Assembly (NCBI RefSeq): GCF_000150275.1
Contig: NW_002060947.1
Coordinates: 4,330,335-4,394,334, forward strand
Direction of reading: 5' to 3'
DNA length: 64,000 nucleotides
From: Trichoplax adhaerens
Taxonomy: Eukaryota > Placozoa > Uniplacotomia > Trichoplacea > Trichoplacidae
The notes under the pieces: model-generated
What the model saw: only the letters and a program-made list of their open reading frames with translations
What the model was told of the DNA's origin: nothing
Databases searched by the model: none
Shown here: piece by piece, positions 10,810 through 24,545 of the stretch
How positions within the stretch are numbered: the first letter of the stretch is position 1
How the letters are laid out: every line of letters begins with the position of its first letter
Made by a program: the position numbers and the translations under genes

Positions 10810-10910
10810 ATGCAGCCTTTTCAAGTTGACTCTCTCAAACGAGCGTGGTGGCAATTAAAAACCAACGAGTGCCACGAAGTCGTAGTATTGCCTGGAAAGA
10901 AGAAGAAAGG
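10810..10910 (+). other. Possible 5' exon of calnexin (UTR or N-terminal extension)
   Basis: From the ATG at 10810 a stop-free run of 33 codons (MQPFQVDSLKRAWWQ..., ending LPGKKKK) reaches a strong GTAAGG donor at 10911. An acceptor (ggacag) lies at 11087-11092, just upstream of the calnexin ATG. Joining 10910 to 11093 keeps frame with calnexin and adds 35 residues before the signal peptide. That would bury the signal, so a 5' UTR exon with an upstream ATG is at least as likely. Confidence 0.4.
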
Positions 10911-11096
10911 GTAAGGTAGCCATAACGCTGTTGGCTTGTAGAATGTTCAATGGATTCTTAGCCAGTGAAGGATGTGTTGCAAGCTTTTCACCTTAAAGTT
11001 TATTTTTTCTTTAATTCTTTTTCATGAAATTGGCGCATAGCATTTCTACCATTTCACTCAAGTCTACCATTTCCCTTTTTCATATTGGACAGCAAT

Positions 11097-14000
11097 ATGA
11101 ACACGTGTTCGTATGCAATCTGCCTTTTGGTGCTATTGACGACTACCATAGTCTACTGTGATGAAGCATCATCACTGGAAGAGGAAATGGAGGAATCAAT
11201 GCCAGTATCCAAGGTAGTGTTGTGCCGTATCGATTTGGACATGGTTTATCATTCATTTTTTTACACTTCGATCATCATGACTGTCTAATATGGATGAACT
11301 TTCTACTCTCCTTGTCATATTACTACTGTACAATACTGTAGTTGAATGGATCAAGTGAATGTTGTTGTAATAGACGTACTGTACAGTATTGCTAGTCATT
11401 GCTATGACTTTGAATGTTTTAATGGACTCAATGCTAGTCATAACTGCTGTTGGAGAGTCATGTTGGAAATAACCTAATGATCAATCATTGGATTATTATG
11501 GACTTTAGAAGCCTTACCAAGTGCCCATTTTAACTGATTATGATGTCTACTTATATGAAGCATTCCAGTCTGACGAGAGATATCGCAAAAGGTTAGACTA
11601 AAAATAAGCCTACAGTACACTGTAAGTTTCAAATTCCATTGCAATCTTGGTACTTGACGGGTAGTTCATGATGAGAGAGGGTAGCATAAAACTTCGCTTG
11701 ATACGTATATCTATCTACAGTATGGATGAGCAGTACTCTACCTTGATCGATGCTTGTTTGCTTTTGATTCTCAACATGCGACAATGAAATAGGCCATTTT
11801 AATTTCAATTGACTAGTTTATGATATCAACACTGCGGTAAGCAGTAAAAAGCGAGTCGAGATTGAGGAACATATCAAGTCATGCATCATTTACTATTGTA
11901 AATTGTATATTGCTTTATCTTTCATAATCGATATTGACAGTAAATGTCTGTTGCATCAATGAATAGAATTCAAAATTTCGACGTTGGTAACATCTGTATC
12001 ATTGTATTTACAGCTTCTGTATACTATCGGGCTTAGCAGTAACTTAAAATGGCCTAGTTGACTCAGCATACAGCTACCATCATCATTCTATTCATTAATT
12101 ATATGTATGTACTTTATCATCGATTTCTAGTAGTAATGATTTCATCTACATTTTACTCAATACTATATGATATACGCATAGACACTCGATGTAGACGGTA
12201 CACCATACTGTATGTAAATTGATATCGTTAAAATTGAACAATACACGTTTAATTAACTGCACATTATTGTTTTTCATAATAATTAATTTATTAATTAGTG
12301 GTATATACTCTATATTCGAAAAATAATTCAATTGGATAGAATCAATACATACTATCAAAGACAGTGAAATAGAAAAGATATTGTGATAAATTGACAGTGT
12401 ACAGTTCTTATACACACATATTTATTTATAAGGTGAAAATTATTGGACAATAAAATAAATAAACTCGATATGTATCATCCTTTGACTTTGAAATGATAGG
12501 TGATCAGTTTGTATGTCCTCGGTAAATGGAGGTAGTAACTTACAACTTACATTATATGTTATACACCTACACAGGTAATGATGTTGTGTTGGCTATCAAT
12601 TTATAGTCATAGTGGAATAGGATTTATATACGACATTGCTATCTTGAATTCCATAAGCATTCTATTGGATGCATTGCAATACTCTGATAATCTTAGTAGT
12701 AGCTTACGAGGATTCGAGTTCACTATGCTCACAAAGTAGGATTCTAAACTTGGTAATAGCTAATACGGATGAAATAAAGATTGCTAGATGAGTTAGCATT
12801 TCAATCTTGATTATAGCTTATTATTTGATTATAATGGATAAGTTAGTATTTTTGTTCTATCCATAGCCTATACTGTATTACGATTGACCATAGTCAATGT
12901 CTAACAATCGAAGCATATTATGTGTTTTCTGCTATTGTTCATACAGATAACTACACCTATTGAAATAGGAAAGATTGGCTAAGTAACTGTATGTATTCAT
13001 GATTAATTTATACAGATGGATTGTATCGGAGGCTAAGAAAGATGGCGCTGATGCTGATATTGCTAAATATGATGGTAATCTTTCGTGTCATCGAACTTTA
13101 TTGTAGACGTATTCTGACGCACTTTATGCTATTAAGAAATAAGCAAGTAGAATTAATCATGCATAAAACTGGAGTTATATGAATCCTTCTTGTGGTGTTA
13201 TTTAGGTCAATGGGAAGTTGAAGGTACTAAGAAATTAATTAACCGTGGTGATTTGGGATTAGTTATGAAGGTATACATTTCTTTTAACTACACGTTGATA
13301 GCCCTTATAGTAATACTATAAATCTCCATCTGCTTGAAAATTGCGACAATAATGCTTGGTACTAAAGATATACTATCTTACTTCTACTATCATCTACAGT
13401 GTAGTTTTGTTATATTGGATTACCAATTATTAGAATGCAAATTTTAATGTAGAGTATATTAGATACTATGTGAAACGTTACTGACGTAAAAAATGTGACT
13501 AAGCCGTATCCGCCATAAATTATGGAGTCAAACTGCTCAGTTTGACGTAGTTATTGCAATACACTTGGAGTACATGTTACGCGCTCATTGAATTAGAGTA
13601 ATCTTCATTCTAATTAGCGTGCTACAGTATTGTATATAATTGATGTCGGCTTAAATATTGATTGATTGATATTAATTACACTAGCTATGGTGGTTAAAGC
13701 TAATTATTGTCTCTAGCTAAATTACAACCTTTTGCTTAGATGGGACAGTTAGTGATTTCACTCTTTGATATTCTGCATTTTTTATGGAAATATAGTCAAG
13801 AGCAAAGCACTCTGCTATTTCAACGATGTTGGATCAACCATTCGTTTTCGACACCAAACCATTTATCGTTCAGTAAGAATGTTGATCATAATAATTTTTG
13901 AAAGTATCGTAGATATAATATTGCAATTATAGTTTTCCCTAATGCTACAGTACAACAGCAAATGTAACAAATATTGCTACATACGTTATCTAAAATGATT

Positions 14001-16873
14001 AGATATGAAGTCCAGTTTCAAGATTTTCAAGAATGTGGCGGTGCTTACATCAAATTATTATCGGCATCTGACAAGCTTAAATTGGTTAGATTATAGATTG
14101 ATATTTTTGACCAATACGATAGCATTTATTTTGTACTTATTTAATATCTAATATTTTAGGAAGAATTACATGATAAAACTCCCTATACAATTATGTTTGG
14201 TCCTGATAAATGTGGTGAAGAAAAAAAGGTAGCCTGACAATATAATTTATCGTACATGATGCAATTTTACGTTTTAAAAAAAATTTTACCAAGGGAAATG
14301 AATATATCTTTAATATATATTATATTTTATTATTAGCTGCATTTCATATTTCGTCATCAAAATCCTGTAACAAATGAATTCGAGGTCAGTTGTGGCTTTA
14401 GTCTTATTAGAATAATTTAAATCTACTATTTAAGGCAAATTGATTACATATCTACACAATATTTATCGCATTCTGTATGTAATAATAAGGAAAAACATGC
14501 CAAAAAACCAGATGTGGATATTGGCAAATTTTTCGATGATAAAACACATCTGTACAAACTCGGTTCGTACCCTTAACAGTTCTTTAGATGTTGATGGGAT
14601 GATTTATAAAGATTAATTATTAAGTTTTAATTCTTATTTTAATAAATAGCAATCTTTCCTGACAATACCTTTAAGATCTTTGTTGATGGGGAGTTGGTCA
14701 ATTCGGGTAGTTTGCTAGAAGATTTTCAGTAAGTCGTAAAGTATAGCTTATTTTGATTTGTATTCAGTTACTAATTTGTATCCATCATGGTATACAACTT
14801 ATTATCTGATTCACTAACTGATTTATTAACTCTATCTTATAGACCTCCTGTGAATCCTCCAGAGGAAATTGATGATCCTGATGATAAGAAGCCAGACGAG
14901 TGGGATGACCGGGAAAAGTATGTATACTGTATTGTGTTTGATAACATTGAAAATCAATTTATTATAACTATCTTGAAATTTTTTTAGAATTGACGATTCG
15001 GATGCTCGAAAGCCTGATGATTGGTATTTTGCTAAATGCTATTTTCAAATTTACAAGAAATAATTAATATACAAACGCTTCATCGATGGTTGCTACATAT
15101 GTATAGGGATGAAGATGAACCTATGGAAATTCCTGATCCGGCTGCTGTAAAACCCGAGTCGTGGTTAGATGATGAACAACAATATATTGCTGATCCAACT
15201 GCTAAGAAACCCGATGACTGGTATATTGAATAGATTGATTGCTTTATCACTGAAGTGTATTACTTCCATCAAGATAGTCTTTTAGTGACCTTTGCAGGTA
15301 GTACAGTATGCTAAATTATCTACTTGATGAAATATCTTATAGGGATGCAGAAATGGATGGAGAATGGGAACCGCCTTTAATAGGTAGAAAAAGTTGACAA
15401 TCAATAGGTCTTTCTACTGTAAGCTTTTATTTATTATTCTAATTTTGTTATAGATAATCCTAAATGCAAAGAAAGTGGATGTGGAGAATGGAAGCCTCCT
15501 AAAATTCATAATCCTAAGTTTAAAGGTAAATGGATCGCACCAAAGATTGAAAATCCTAACTATCAAGGTGAATGGAAACCGAAGAAGATCAAAAATCCGA
15601 ACTACTTTAATGATGAACATCCTTTTACAATGACTAGTATTGTAAGTTTAATTAATCGATCATTATATGAAATGTGTGTGCAAATTATCCGATTTTATCA
15701 GCTCTAATTTATACCAAAATTATTAGGCTGCACTTGGCTTTGAAATATGGTCAATTAGCCCAGATATTTGTTTCGATAATATTCTAATCACGTCTGACGA
15801 AGCAGCAGCTGAGAAAGTTGCTGTCGAAACGTATGTAAAGATGGATTATTGACTTTTGAAGCTACTACACTGAATTAAAATATTACTCTTTCAGCTGGCA
15901 AACGAAAAATCAACATGAGAACTCTGTTAGTTCAGTAAGATTTAACAGCTTCATTTATGAAAACGAAATTATGATAGTGATTTTAATTAATGTACGTTTG
16001 ATAATATTTAACCTAATACCTAGGGATCCTTCTTATCCCGATTTGCTGAAGCTGCTGAAGAGAAACCTTGGCTGTGGGTTGTGTACGGTATAGGTCTCAC
16101 TGTTCCATTTGCCATTCTTGGATATCTTTGCTTTCCTAAGAAGGTCTGCTAAATATTTCGCAACTTTTTTATCAAGGATCAATTATATGCATTCGCCAGT
16201 ATTAAACTAAGCATAAGTCAAGGATGATTAATAATAGATGATTCAATTTTTAAATAACAGCGTGACGAAGCTGCGGAAAGAAAACGAACTGATGCGCCAT
16301 CTCCTGATGATCCACAAAGTAGCAGAGTAAGAATAATTTTTTTACCGATGGTTTATAACTACAATTATTACATATTAATTTAATTTAATATTCGAATAGC
16401 AGGAAGAACGAAGAAATGAGAATGAATCTACCGAAGAACAGGTAATTATTACTCTGTAGAGGTTATTCTATATAATTTCTTGACGTTATTCTCGATATAT
16501 GTTGTCCAGCCTTCTCAAGCCGCAACTGGTGGAAGTGATGCAGGTGGCACAGAAAGCGTAAGTGAGGGTACTGCGGCCGCATCAGAGGTAACTGTAATGT
16601 ACTTAATCGTTTTCACACATCACATTTTTTTAATATTATTGTTATGTAATGATCGATAGAGAGATAAGGAGGAAGAAGAATCAAAAGAAACGGAGAAGAA
16701 GAAAGTACCGGAACGAAAGTAATGGAATTAAAATATTGAACTGTTTATGCAGTAGTTACTATAAGTATTTGCATTCACGATAATACTATTGATTACATTT
16801 TATAATTATTTTCCTTTGATTATATAATTATAGATCTTCGCCACGTAGACGGAAAAAAACGCCAAAAGACTAA
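11097..16873 (+). CDS. CANX: Calnexin, ER lectin chaperone
   Basis: Twenty-three exons join in frame to 583 aa (human 592): 11097-11213, 11509-11591, 13016-13074, 13206-13270, 13796-13872, 14003-14084, 14160-14228, 14337-14384, 14490-14562, 14650-14728, 14843-14917, 14988-15023, 15107-15220, 15343-15383, 15454-15641, 15727-15830, 15895-15934, 16024-16143, 16261-16326, 16403-16441, 16510-16587, 16660-16718, 16834-16873. Calnexin binds monoglucosylated N-glycans and retains folding glycoproteins in the ER. Signal peptide 1-21. The lectin-domain disulfide Cys145 ([11 protein letters not shown]) and Cys179 ([10 protein letters not shown]) is kept. P domain about 251-390 has four acidic type-1 motifs ([10 protein letters not shown]) and four type-2 motifs ([11 protein letters not shown]), with the CKESGC pair. 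The membrane helix is near 466-486. The tail is acidic and ends RRRKKTPKD, basic like the ER-retention end of calnexin. Four plus four motifs and the helix exclude calreticulin. Confidence 0.96.
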
Positions 16874-16948
16874 ATTTTATTGAAACGTTTAGTTTAAAGA
16901 CGTTACAGCCATATTTATCATGTTATACATCTATTTAGTTCAGCTTTT

Positions 16949-16954
16949 AATAAA
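16949..16954 (+). terminator. Calnexin polyadenylation signal AATAAA
   Basis: Canonical hexamer 76 bases after the calnexin stop, followed by a T-rich run. Confidence 0.55.
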
Positions 16955-19028
16955 TTTGTTATTTTGCGTTTACCCTTTTTCAAAGTGTTTGCATTGGCCT
17001 TTTAGTTGGAATAATTATGATGAGTACAATTTTACCATGTCTTTAAATTTTACGTTAGCAGATATAAAGTAGTTACCCAATTGTAGATTTACAGTGATAA
17101 ATTCCTAAAATTATCGCTGTTATAAAGTTATCGTCAATTACTGAATTTTGCGAATATTGAGCGTCACAGTAAAGTCATTGTTTGATATAATATACGTACT
17201 TATCTTATGTTAAATGTTTACGATAAGGCTATTAACTAGTTATTTACTTAGATATTCGTTTTATTTCTAATACCTATCTTATCCGTTGCTAAGCTCGAGC
17301 TTTCGGTTAAAATTATATATCAAGGCTTGCGTTATATAATAAATAAATAAATTGAATTGTTTGTTAATACAGTAGATTGTGATGGCACGAACAGTACGGT
17401 AATTAGCTTCTTGGCAATGAATGAAATTGTTCATTTGTAGATTGATCATAATTATTTATAGCTGCCCTAAGTAATTAAGATGATGAGCATTTCCCATTTT
17501 TACTTAAATTGATTTGTACAAATAATAAAATTAATTAACATACTATGTTTGATAAATAGTTTACATCATTGCTAGACTAGCATAATTTACAACACTGTGT
17601 AACCGCATGCATCATAGTTCTTAAGGTACCTGTACGTTGAGCACCAATATACAGCATTGTGCCCGTGGTGAATTCACCTAGCAAAGCTACGATTTTAAAT
17701 ATTTTCTTCGATTATAATTAGTAGTAATTCCAAAACTAAATTATATCTATGTAAGTGCAAAATTAACGAATCTCGTAAACTGCTGTAGAAACAAGATTAA
17801 TATATACTTTTACTTCAACTGAAAATGATGATATTTCGATCAAGATCGCATCAGATCGATGCAAAAATACTGTTGATTTGTTATCATAAATATATAATAT
17901 ATATTATCAACTTTTCGCTAGAAGTGATGTCACCCTGGCATTTCTTACAATGTAATCATCTATTAGAAATTACTGATATAAAACCATTAAGACACAAAGT
18001 AAATTAAATTTAACTGTTTAATAACAAGATTTTAGCAGCCGTATCTACCATCACTAACAAGGTTTAATTCGAATCCCATTTATTTATTCCAGTAGCTAAG
18101 TCGAAAGCTTTACATGTTTCATATGCATTTGCTCAGGTAGGACAGAGCTCAAATCATATGGGCATATGACACTTCGTTTTCTACATGATTCATCTCAAAT
18201 GCAAGAACAAATAATTGCCCTATGATCGAAATTAGTAAAATCAAGCTATCAATTATATTTACTGTACAATAAGTTGCTACCAGTAAAGTAGTCAATACTC
18301 ATACAAAAATATTTATTTTTCTAGTAAAACTAGGGCAGAAAGTATAGAAATTATTTGTTCTCTTCGTTATGAAAAATATTAATTAGGAACCATAATAAAT
18401 TACATTAAGGCAATATCTGTCTTGTATCATCTTATATAGATATTCCTAATAGCAGACGCATATCATAATTCAGGCATAGAATTGCCTTTCCAGTTTCTAA
18501 ACAAAGTACCATACTTTCGCTCTTGCGGCGAGCATTACATCCGGTTATCCTAAACCTTGATATAGATCTAAACCAGAAATTTCAGTTAATACAATTAGTT
18601 ATAATGTATCACACGATTTGCAATAAAATCAGTTTCATAAAAAGAGATATATTCATAATATGATATAATCGATGATGCAATACAGCTAAAGAAATAGCTC
18701 ACTTACGGTATACGAATACATTTCACATATGTTAGAATTTTTAGAGAAATTCTTAATTCTTTTTTACTGCATGATAGTAGTATTAACGTGAGACTAAACT
18801 TCGTGAACACAGTTCATAGACTACACTTAGAATCCTGCACTGCTTCAGACGATACGTATGTTTTAAAAATTAACTCGAGTTCTTATCTTATTCAAACGCA
18901 AATCAGTCCGAGATACTACAGCTTAACAATGCATTTCAAATTTATGATGTAGTAATAATGTTATTACGTTGAAAGGTAACCTACCCATCCTATTATTTAT
19001 TTTGCTATTTTATAACTATTGAAACCTT
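16955..19028. other. Convergent spacer between calnexin and MGAT4 copy A
   Basis: 2.1 kb of AT-rich DNA between two gene 3' ends. A minus-strand AATAAA (plus TTTATT 18996-19001) lies just past the MGAT4 stop. I see no coding signal, repeat or RNA gene. Confidence 0.5.
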
Positions 19029-22000
19029 TCAATCAATTACCAGCATACAATAACATACTTTTCTGAATATAACCCACGACATCGAATTCTGAAGAATATT
19101 AATCTTGACTGACGATATCTTTCCCATTTTATTATTTTTAACGAAGATGTGATAAAAGTTTCCATGATTAAATTTTCCAATATTGACAAAATTTTCGGTT
19201 TTAATTTCTTTCCCGTCTTGTAACACTAGTACTTCGGCATTATTCAAAATATCACCTGGATGTTCACTATTGCCACTTAGGATACAAATACTAGAAGATA
19301 AAAAAGATACTATGCAGTTAGACGATATATTTGTCATAAAGATTAACATCATTACGCGCATTCAAACTGAAAAACAACGCACGAAGATGAATTAGACCTT
19401 AAAAGCAAATGTTGCAAGCAGCTTGTAATAAATACTGATGTAAGCACATAAAGGTCTGATAGCAACACTCATAAAGTAAGTATAGTAATATTAAAAGAAA
19501 CATTTGAGAGTACTGTACTATATAGTACACGTATGTCTCACCAAAATACTAAAATTGCAGATACCTTTAAAATAAAGTCTGTAAAGAAAATTTTACCGAG
19601 TTAATTGCTTGTATAAATAATTTCACTCATACTTTTGTTTAACACATGTATGGCACAGATCAACAGCATAAGTGGCATCTGTTATGCACTTTATATAGTA
19701 ACTATGGAGCATGTTTGGACTGAAACATGTTCAGTCGCCGCTTTTAAAAAAGTAATGACAGCTAGTGGTGGCAGGGATGTACTAAAAAGTCACCAGTAGC
19801 CTCTAATGGCAAGTGTTTGTTGCTTTACCTGCGTAACTCGACAGGCTTCAGCAATTGAATGTCTATGAAATCTCCTTTAATAGGTTTTATGCCCCAAAAC
19901 ATTCCTTTACCATTATAAGCAAATTCAATGGAATAACTTTGATGATGCTTTATGGTGGTTTTTATTTTAGCTGGAGGATTATTATGAGCCACAAACAGAT
20001 TACCCATCCTAAATGATTTATCCTAGGCAAAATGAAATATTTTTAATCAAATAAGACAATAACCGAGAACTAATCACGTCAATAAAAGAAATCGTCTTCT
20101 CATTTAACAGTAAAGCTAAACTATCAACTCCACACACGTGCTAAATTACTAACGCTAGCGTCTTAGTAGTTAACAAATCCTTAATGAAAGCTGATATGTC
20201 GGAATCCTAACCTTCAATGGCTGAACTTTACCAGCTAGCGAGGAATGCTTTCCGACGTGTTGAAATAGTGAAGGTCGAAAACGTTTAGATAATTTCTGTT
20301 TCTGAAGAGAACAGTGTCGCTGGAAATTTATAAAGAAAATATTTTAGAAGTTCCATTTTAATAATACAAACTTAATCAATTCAAACTAGATAAAAATTCA
20401 AGACTAAATTGTTGCATGTATGAACGGGTAAAAATACTACATTCGAAATTATGCGAAGATCTGTTGACCAATACCATTGATTTATCTATTGAGCAAACTT
20501 TAGAATATAAAATATGATCTAGAAGCCAATCGCAAGGTTGGTCTTTATGAAACATTAACATGTAATTAACCATGTAAACTAAATTTTCAGTTCGGAACAA
20601 TTTACCTATCAATACAAAAGATTATATATACATCAATTGTTAAGTACCATCAAAACATGTATCTAAAAAGAAAAACAACACAAAATTTGAAGAATAAATG
20701 CTACTCTATTCTTATAATAGAGTAGTTTGTATTTACCAATAAATCCTAATTGCGAAAAGAGCAAAACAAACCACTGTTGATTGCGTTGTTTCATAGCGAA
20801 ATTCTTCATTTTAGAGATACAGTTAGGAGCAGAAATGACGTCATCTTCTAGCTAATTTGTAGCAGAAAGCGCGTTATTATAAACATCGAAAAACAACAAT
20901 AATTGAGAAAAAATATGTATTTACAATTTATTCAACTTAGTAATATATTGTTAGCAAATAGGTATAAGTAGAGGGTACTAGCTGTAATCCATTTGATATC
21001 AAAATAGGTTCCTACTTTAATTATAAAAGTTAATAACCAGCTGTCACGGTGCGAACTACCGTGAAGAAATAGCTATCTAAATTTGGTTAATATAATATAG
21101 TGATATTATATTACAACTAGTTACTTACAATAGGAATTACTCTAATTATAAATGTGTTACAGTAAATTTAATGCTGTGCTGTAATGTGTACTGAAATGAT
21201 TCTGTGAATGGACATATTGTAGTCCGACTGTGAAAAACTAGTTAGTAGATGTTCTCACCCAAGTATTTTTATAAGATGACTTGTGAATGTTAGCTGCTGT
21301 AGAAGGGTATATAAGCCCGTCAGATAGTTGAATAAAGCAGTTCTCAATTGTCTAGTTGAGTTTAACGTAGAATCAAAGGCGTCTAAATTCTTGTGAGTAG
21401 GGATACTGAATCCCGGAGACTATAGTAATTTAGAGATTTGTTTTACGTTATCCTTGTCACGAAGCTGGTTTGTGACACCAGCATTAGTCTGCCAAGGCAG
21501 TTGATGACGCTGATGAACACTTAGTTTTACCTGAACGTAGTAAACGCCCTTGTTCATAACGTACATCATAAGGTAAGCATAATCCAAATTTTGTTTAGTT
21601 CTCCATCTTAAGTTATACATCATAACATAATTTTTGTTAGAATATTTTTAATGATAGATGAAAAGAAGAGTTTAAAATTTTATTATTTGCTACCTAACAC
21701 GTTGTATATTGTCTCCTAACGTCAACGGCAGATGAGTAAGATCTGGATAATAGTCAGCTGCAGGTGCAATCATTTCTAAAAGGCCTGATGCAATGTATTG
21801 GCTAAACCTTTGCAATAAATCATTAAGTAATGAACTTAATACAAATATGTAACACGCCGAGAAATGTAATATTGCTATAAAGATAAGAAATATTTTCTTA
21901 CTTATCCGATAAGACTTTAGCGGTATCCTTGATAAATTTCATATTCGTCTATACAGTAGTTAAGGAGAAACAGACTTTCAATAATTCGTATATTATAATA

Positions 22001-24545
22001 TAACGCTAAGGAACATTCCATACAGATATTTGTTGCTGTAATACCCGTATTCCAACATTAGTATATTGTAAGTAAATTTTAAAGTTACCTTTGTCTTTTA
22101 AATTGGTAAACTAGTACTCAAATTAATGAATTTATGATTGACCATGAAACAGATGAGTATTAAAAGGATATTAACTGTATATACTTACCTCGGCTATAAA
22201 AACTACTACAATAGTGATTTCCTTTTCTTCATCAGACATACTATTAAATAGGGATCCCAAGGTCTTAACCAAATAGCTTTCTTTGCTTCTTTTAACTGTT
22301 GGAATGCCAACCACTATCGTGGCTAAAAGCACAAATATATACAAAACTATTATGATGAAATCAAGTTATTTCATTGACCTATTTTGGAGTTGGTTTAGCG
22401 ATAATCAGATTAGCAAGTCTTCTAGTAACTAATAAAGCTGCGTTTATAGTTTTATCCCATTTAAACTTATATTCGAAGAGGCTGAATATAAGTAGGACTA
22501 CTAAAACTTTAGAGCTATCAAACAATTTATCCTCTATTGATATTAATACATTATATATTTTCAGTTTACATTATTCCTCATTCTTTCAAATAAAATATTT
22601 TTATCGTAAGGTACACCGAATAATACAAGTTTACAACTTGTTCTTTTCTGACGTACAAGCAATAAACAAAATAACTTGACGTCTCAATTTAAATTCATAT
22701 CAGAGCACCGAACTTTCATTAGATTATTTATTGCCTTATTTAAAATATATTTTCCTGATTTTCGGTTAATAATAAATTTTTATTTACCTCCTAACTTATT
22801 CTTGCCAATTTTTAATGACGGTATTAGGGCTTGCGGTTTCTTCTTTAGATGAGGTAAATAGTTTTGAATTGATGGCGCATGAATTCGATTCGATAGTGAC
22901 ATATCAGCCGATTGTGCAGTTGTATTGCTCAATAGGTTATAATTATTACTGATAGGCAGAAATTTTTGCTGCTCACTAGCTAATCGATCCTTTAATTGCA
23001 AGACTTCATTCGATTTAATTAAAGAATTTAAGTCAGACTCTTGTAGTTGCGATTTTAATTTTTGAATTTCGTCTTCATACTTTCTGGCTGAACTACCTAG
23101 AATGATTACATGACATATATTTAAGTAATTCTAAATGCCTATCTACGTAAAGATATAAAATATGTATGCCACATAAATACAATTCTCATCATTTACAACC
23201 AGACTAGTTAACTGCCTAATGCTCTATATCAATATTAACTGTAAGTAATAATAATTAATCGTATAATAAGTAATTTTGATACCGCTACTAATATTGTGCG
23301 CTACATCTACTGTTATCTTAAGCATTGTATCGCCTACAAAGTAGTACAGTACAGCAAAGGCAAAATACTCTGATAATTATATAATTTAAGGACATTATAC
23401 AGACATATAAGTTAATGTGATAAGATCACTAGGCTGTTTGAAGTCAAAAACTTCATGATGTTAGCATATACTACATTACCGAGAATAATTTAAATTCAAC
23501 TTTCATGGCTATCAATTTATATACGCATATATATCTCTACAGTATTATTACGTAACACTATTTTCTCATAGCATGTCTAAGCAGCAATGAATTTTCAAAA
23601 ATATAAATAGTACAAATTATTAATTGCTACTCAAATTGTATTTGAAGAGCAAGGGAAATGGAGAAGAAATGTCGATAAAGACGTAAAATAGTGATTGATA
23701 ACGGAAATCATCTTGTTGGTCGATTTCAATTAACTATAGCAAGCATCAATTACTAGTTAATGTTCTATTTGGTGTCCTATTTTTAACGGTAGTAAAGGAA
23801 TACAATAATTTCATTCAATTACGATGCGTTAGTATGGAGACACGAAGAGCGATTGACAAAGGGGCTCGCGTTGATACGTCGATGGTCGAGTTTAATTAAC
23901 TGTAGTATGCCAAAATTACTACTCATGTTATATTTGGCATTATGTACTTCAATAATAGTAGAGGGAAAAAATTTCTTAACTTAATGTACAATTCATTGTA
24001 TAGTACTATCGCTGCTACAATTACAACGTGTTAGCATGGACAAGAAATAGCGATTGATCAAGGGGCTCAAGTTGATGGTCAATTTTAATTAACTTTAGTA
24101 TGTCAAAATATTATTAATGTTATATTTGGTATCATTTACTTTAATAATAGCAAAGGCATGAAATCTCTTAATTTAATGTATAATTGTACAGGACTGTCGA
24201 TATTGCAATTATAATACGTTAGCATGGATAAGAAACAGTGATTGATGAAGGGGATCATGTTGACACGTTGATAGTCGATTTCAGTTGACTGTAGTATGCA
24301 ACAATTGCTACTAATTGATATTATTTTATGGTATTGAGGATTATCCTGCAACAGTATTAGAATAAGCATCAAACCTTTTCATTCCATGTACAATTACAGT
24401 ACTGTATGATCGGAAGCTGCAATTAATTACTACAAGGCGATAACATTAATCAAAATACTCGACCTTGTCGGAATATAGCGATCCATAAACAACAAATAAT
24501 TATCACGAGTAGTATCAACATCGACGAATGCGCTCGCCTAAGCAT
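19029..24545 (-). CDS. MGAT4-type N-acetylglucosaminyltransferase, copy A (full length)
   Basis: Eleven minus-strand exons: 24464-24545, 22788-23096, 22189-22322, 21902-21948, 21694-21801, 21531-21606, 20737-20851, 20475-20605, 20212-20301, 19829-20022, 19029-19275, giving 510 aa (human MGAT4A 535). This Golgi type II enzyme adds beta-1,4-GlcNAc from UDP-GlcNAc to the alpha-1,3-mannose arm of N-glycans. The first exon is a signal anchor ([19 protein letters not shown]). A coiled stem and [10 protein letters not shown] follow. The catalytic domain shows [36 protein letters not shown], the acidic LEDDV metal/nucleotide motif, [23 protein letters not shown] and [17 protein letters not shown]. 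The C-terminal lectin-like domain ([37 protein letters not shown]) is present. The final exon may be read to 19029 or spliced at 19059 to an unseen exon. Intron 1 holds a tandem repeat. Confidence 0.92.
20701..20725. repeat. Perfect 10-bp stem hairpin in an MGAT4 intron
   Basis: ctactctatt and aatagagtag flank a 5-base loop, inside the intron between the 20475-20605 and 20737-20851 exons, close to the donor of the latter. Confidence 0.6.
23660..24400. repeat. Diverged tandem repeat, about 190-200 bp unit, 3-4 copies
   Basis: Recurring landmarks are gcgattgacaaaggggctcg-like blocks at about 23851, 24051 and 24240 (partial at 23694), each followed by gttgat(acg)tcgatggtcgattt, ttaact(g/t)tagtatgc and a 'ttatatttggtatca' block. 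Lies in intron 1 of MGAT4 copy A. Confidence 0.8.
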
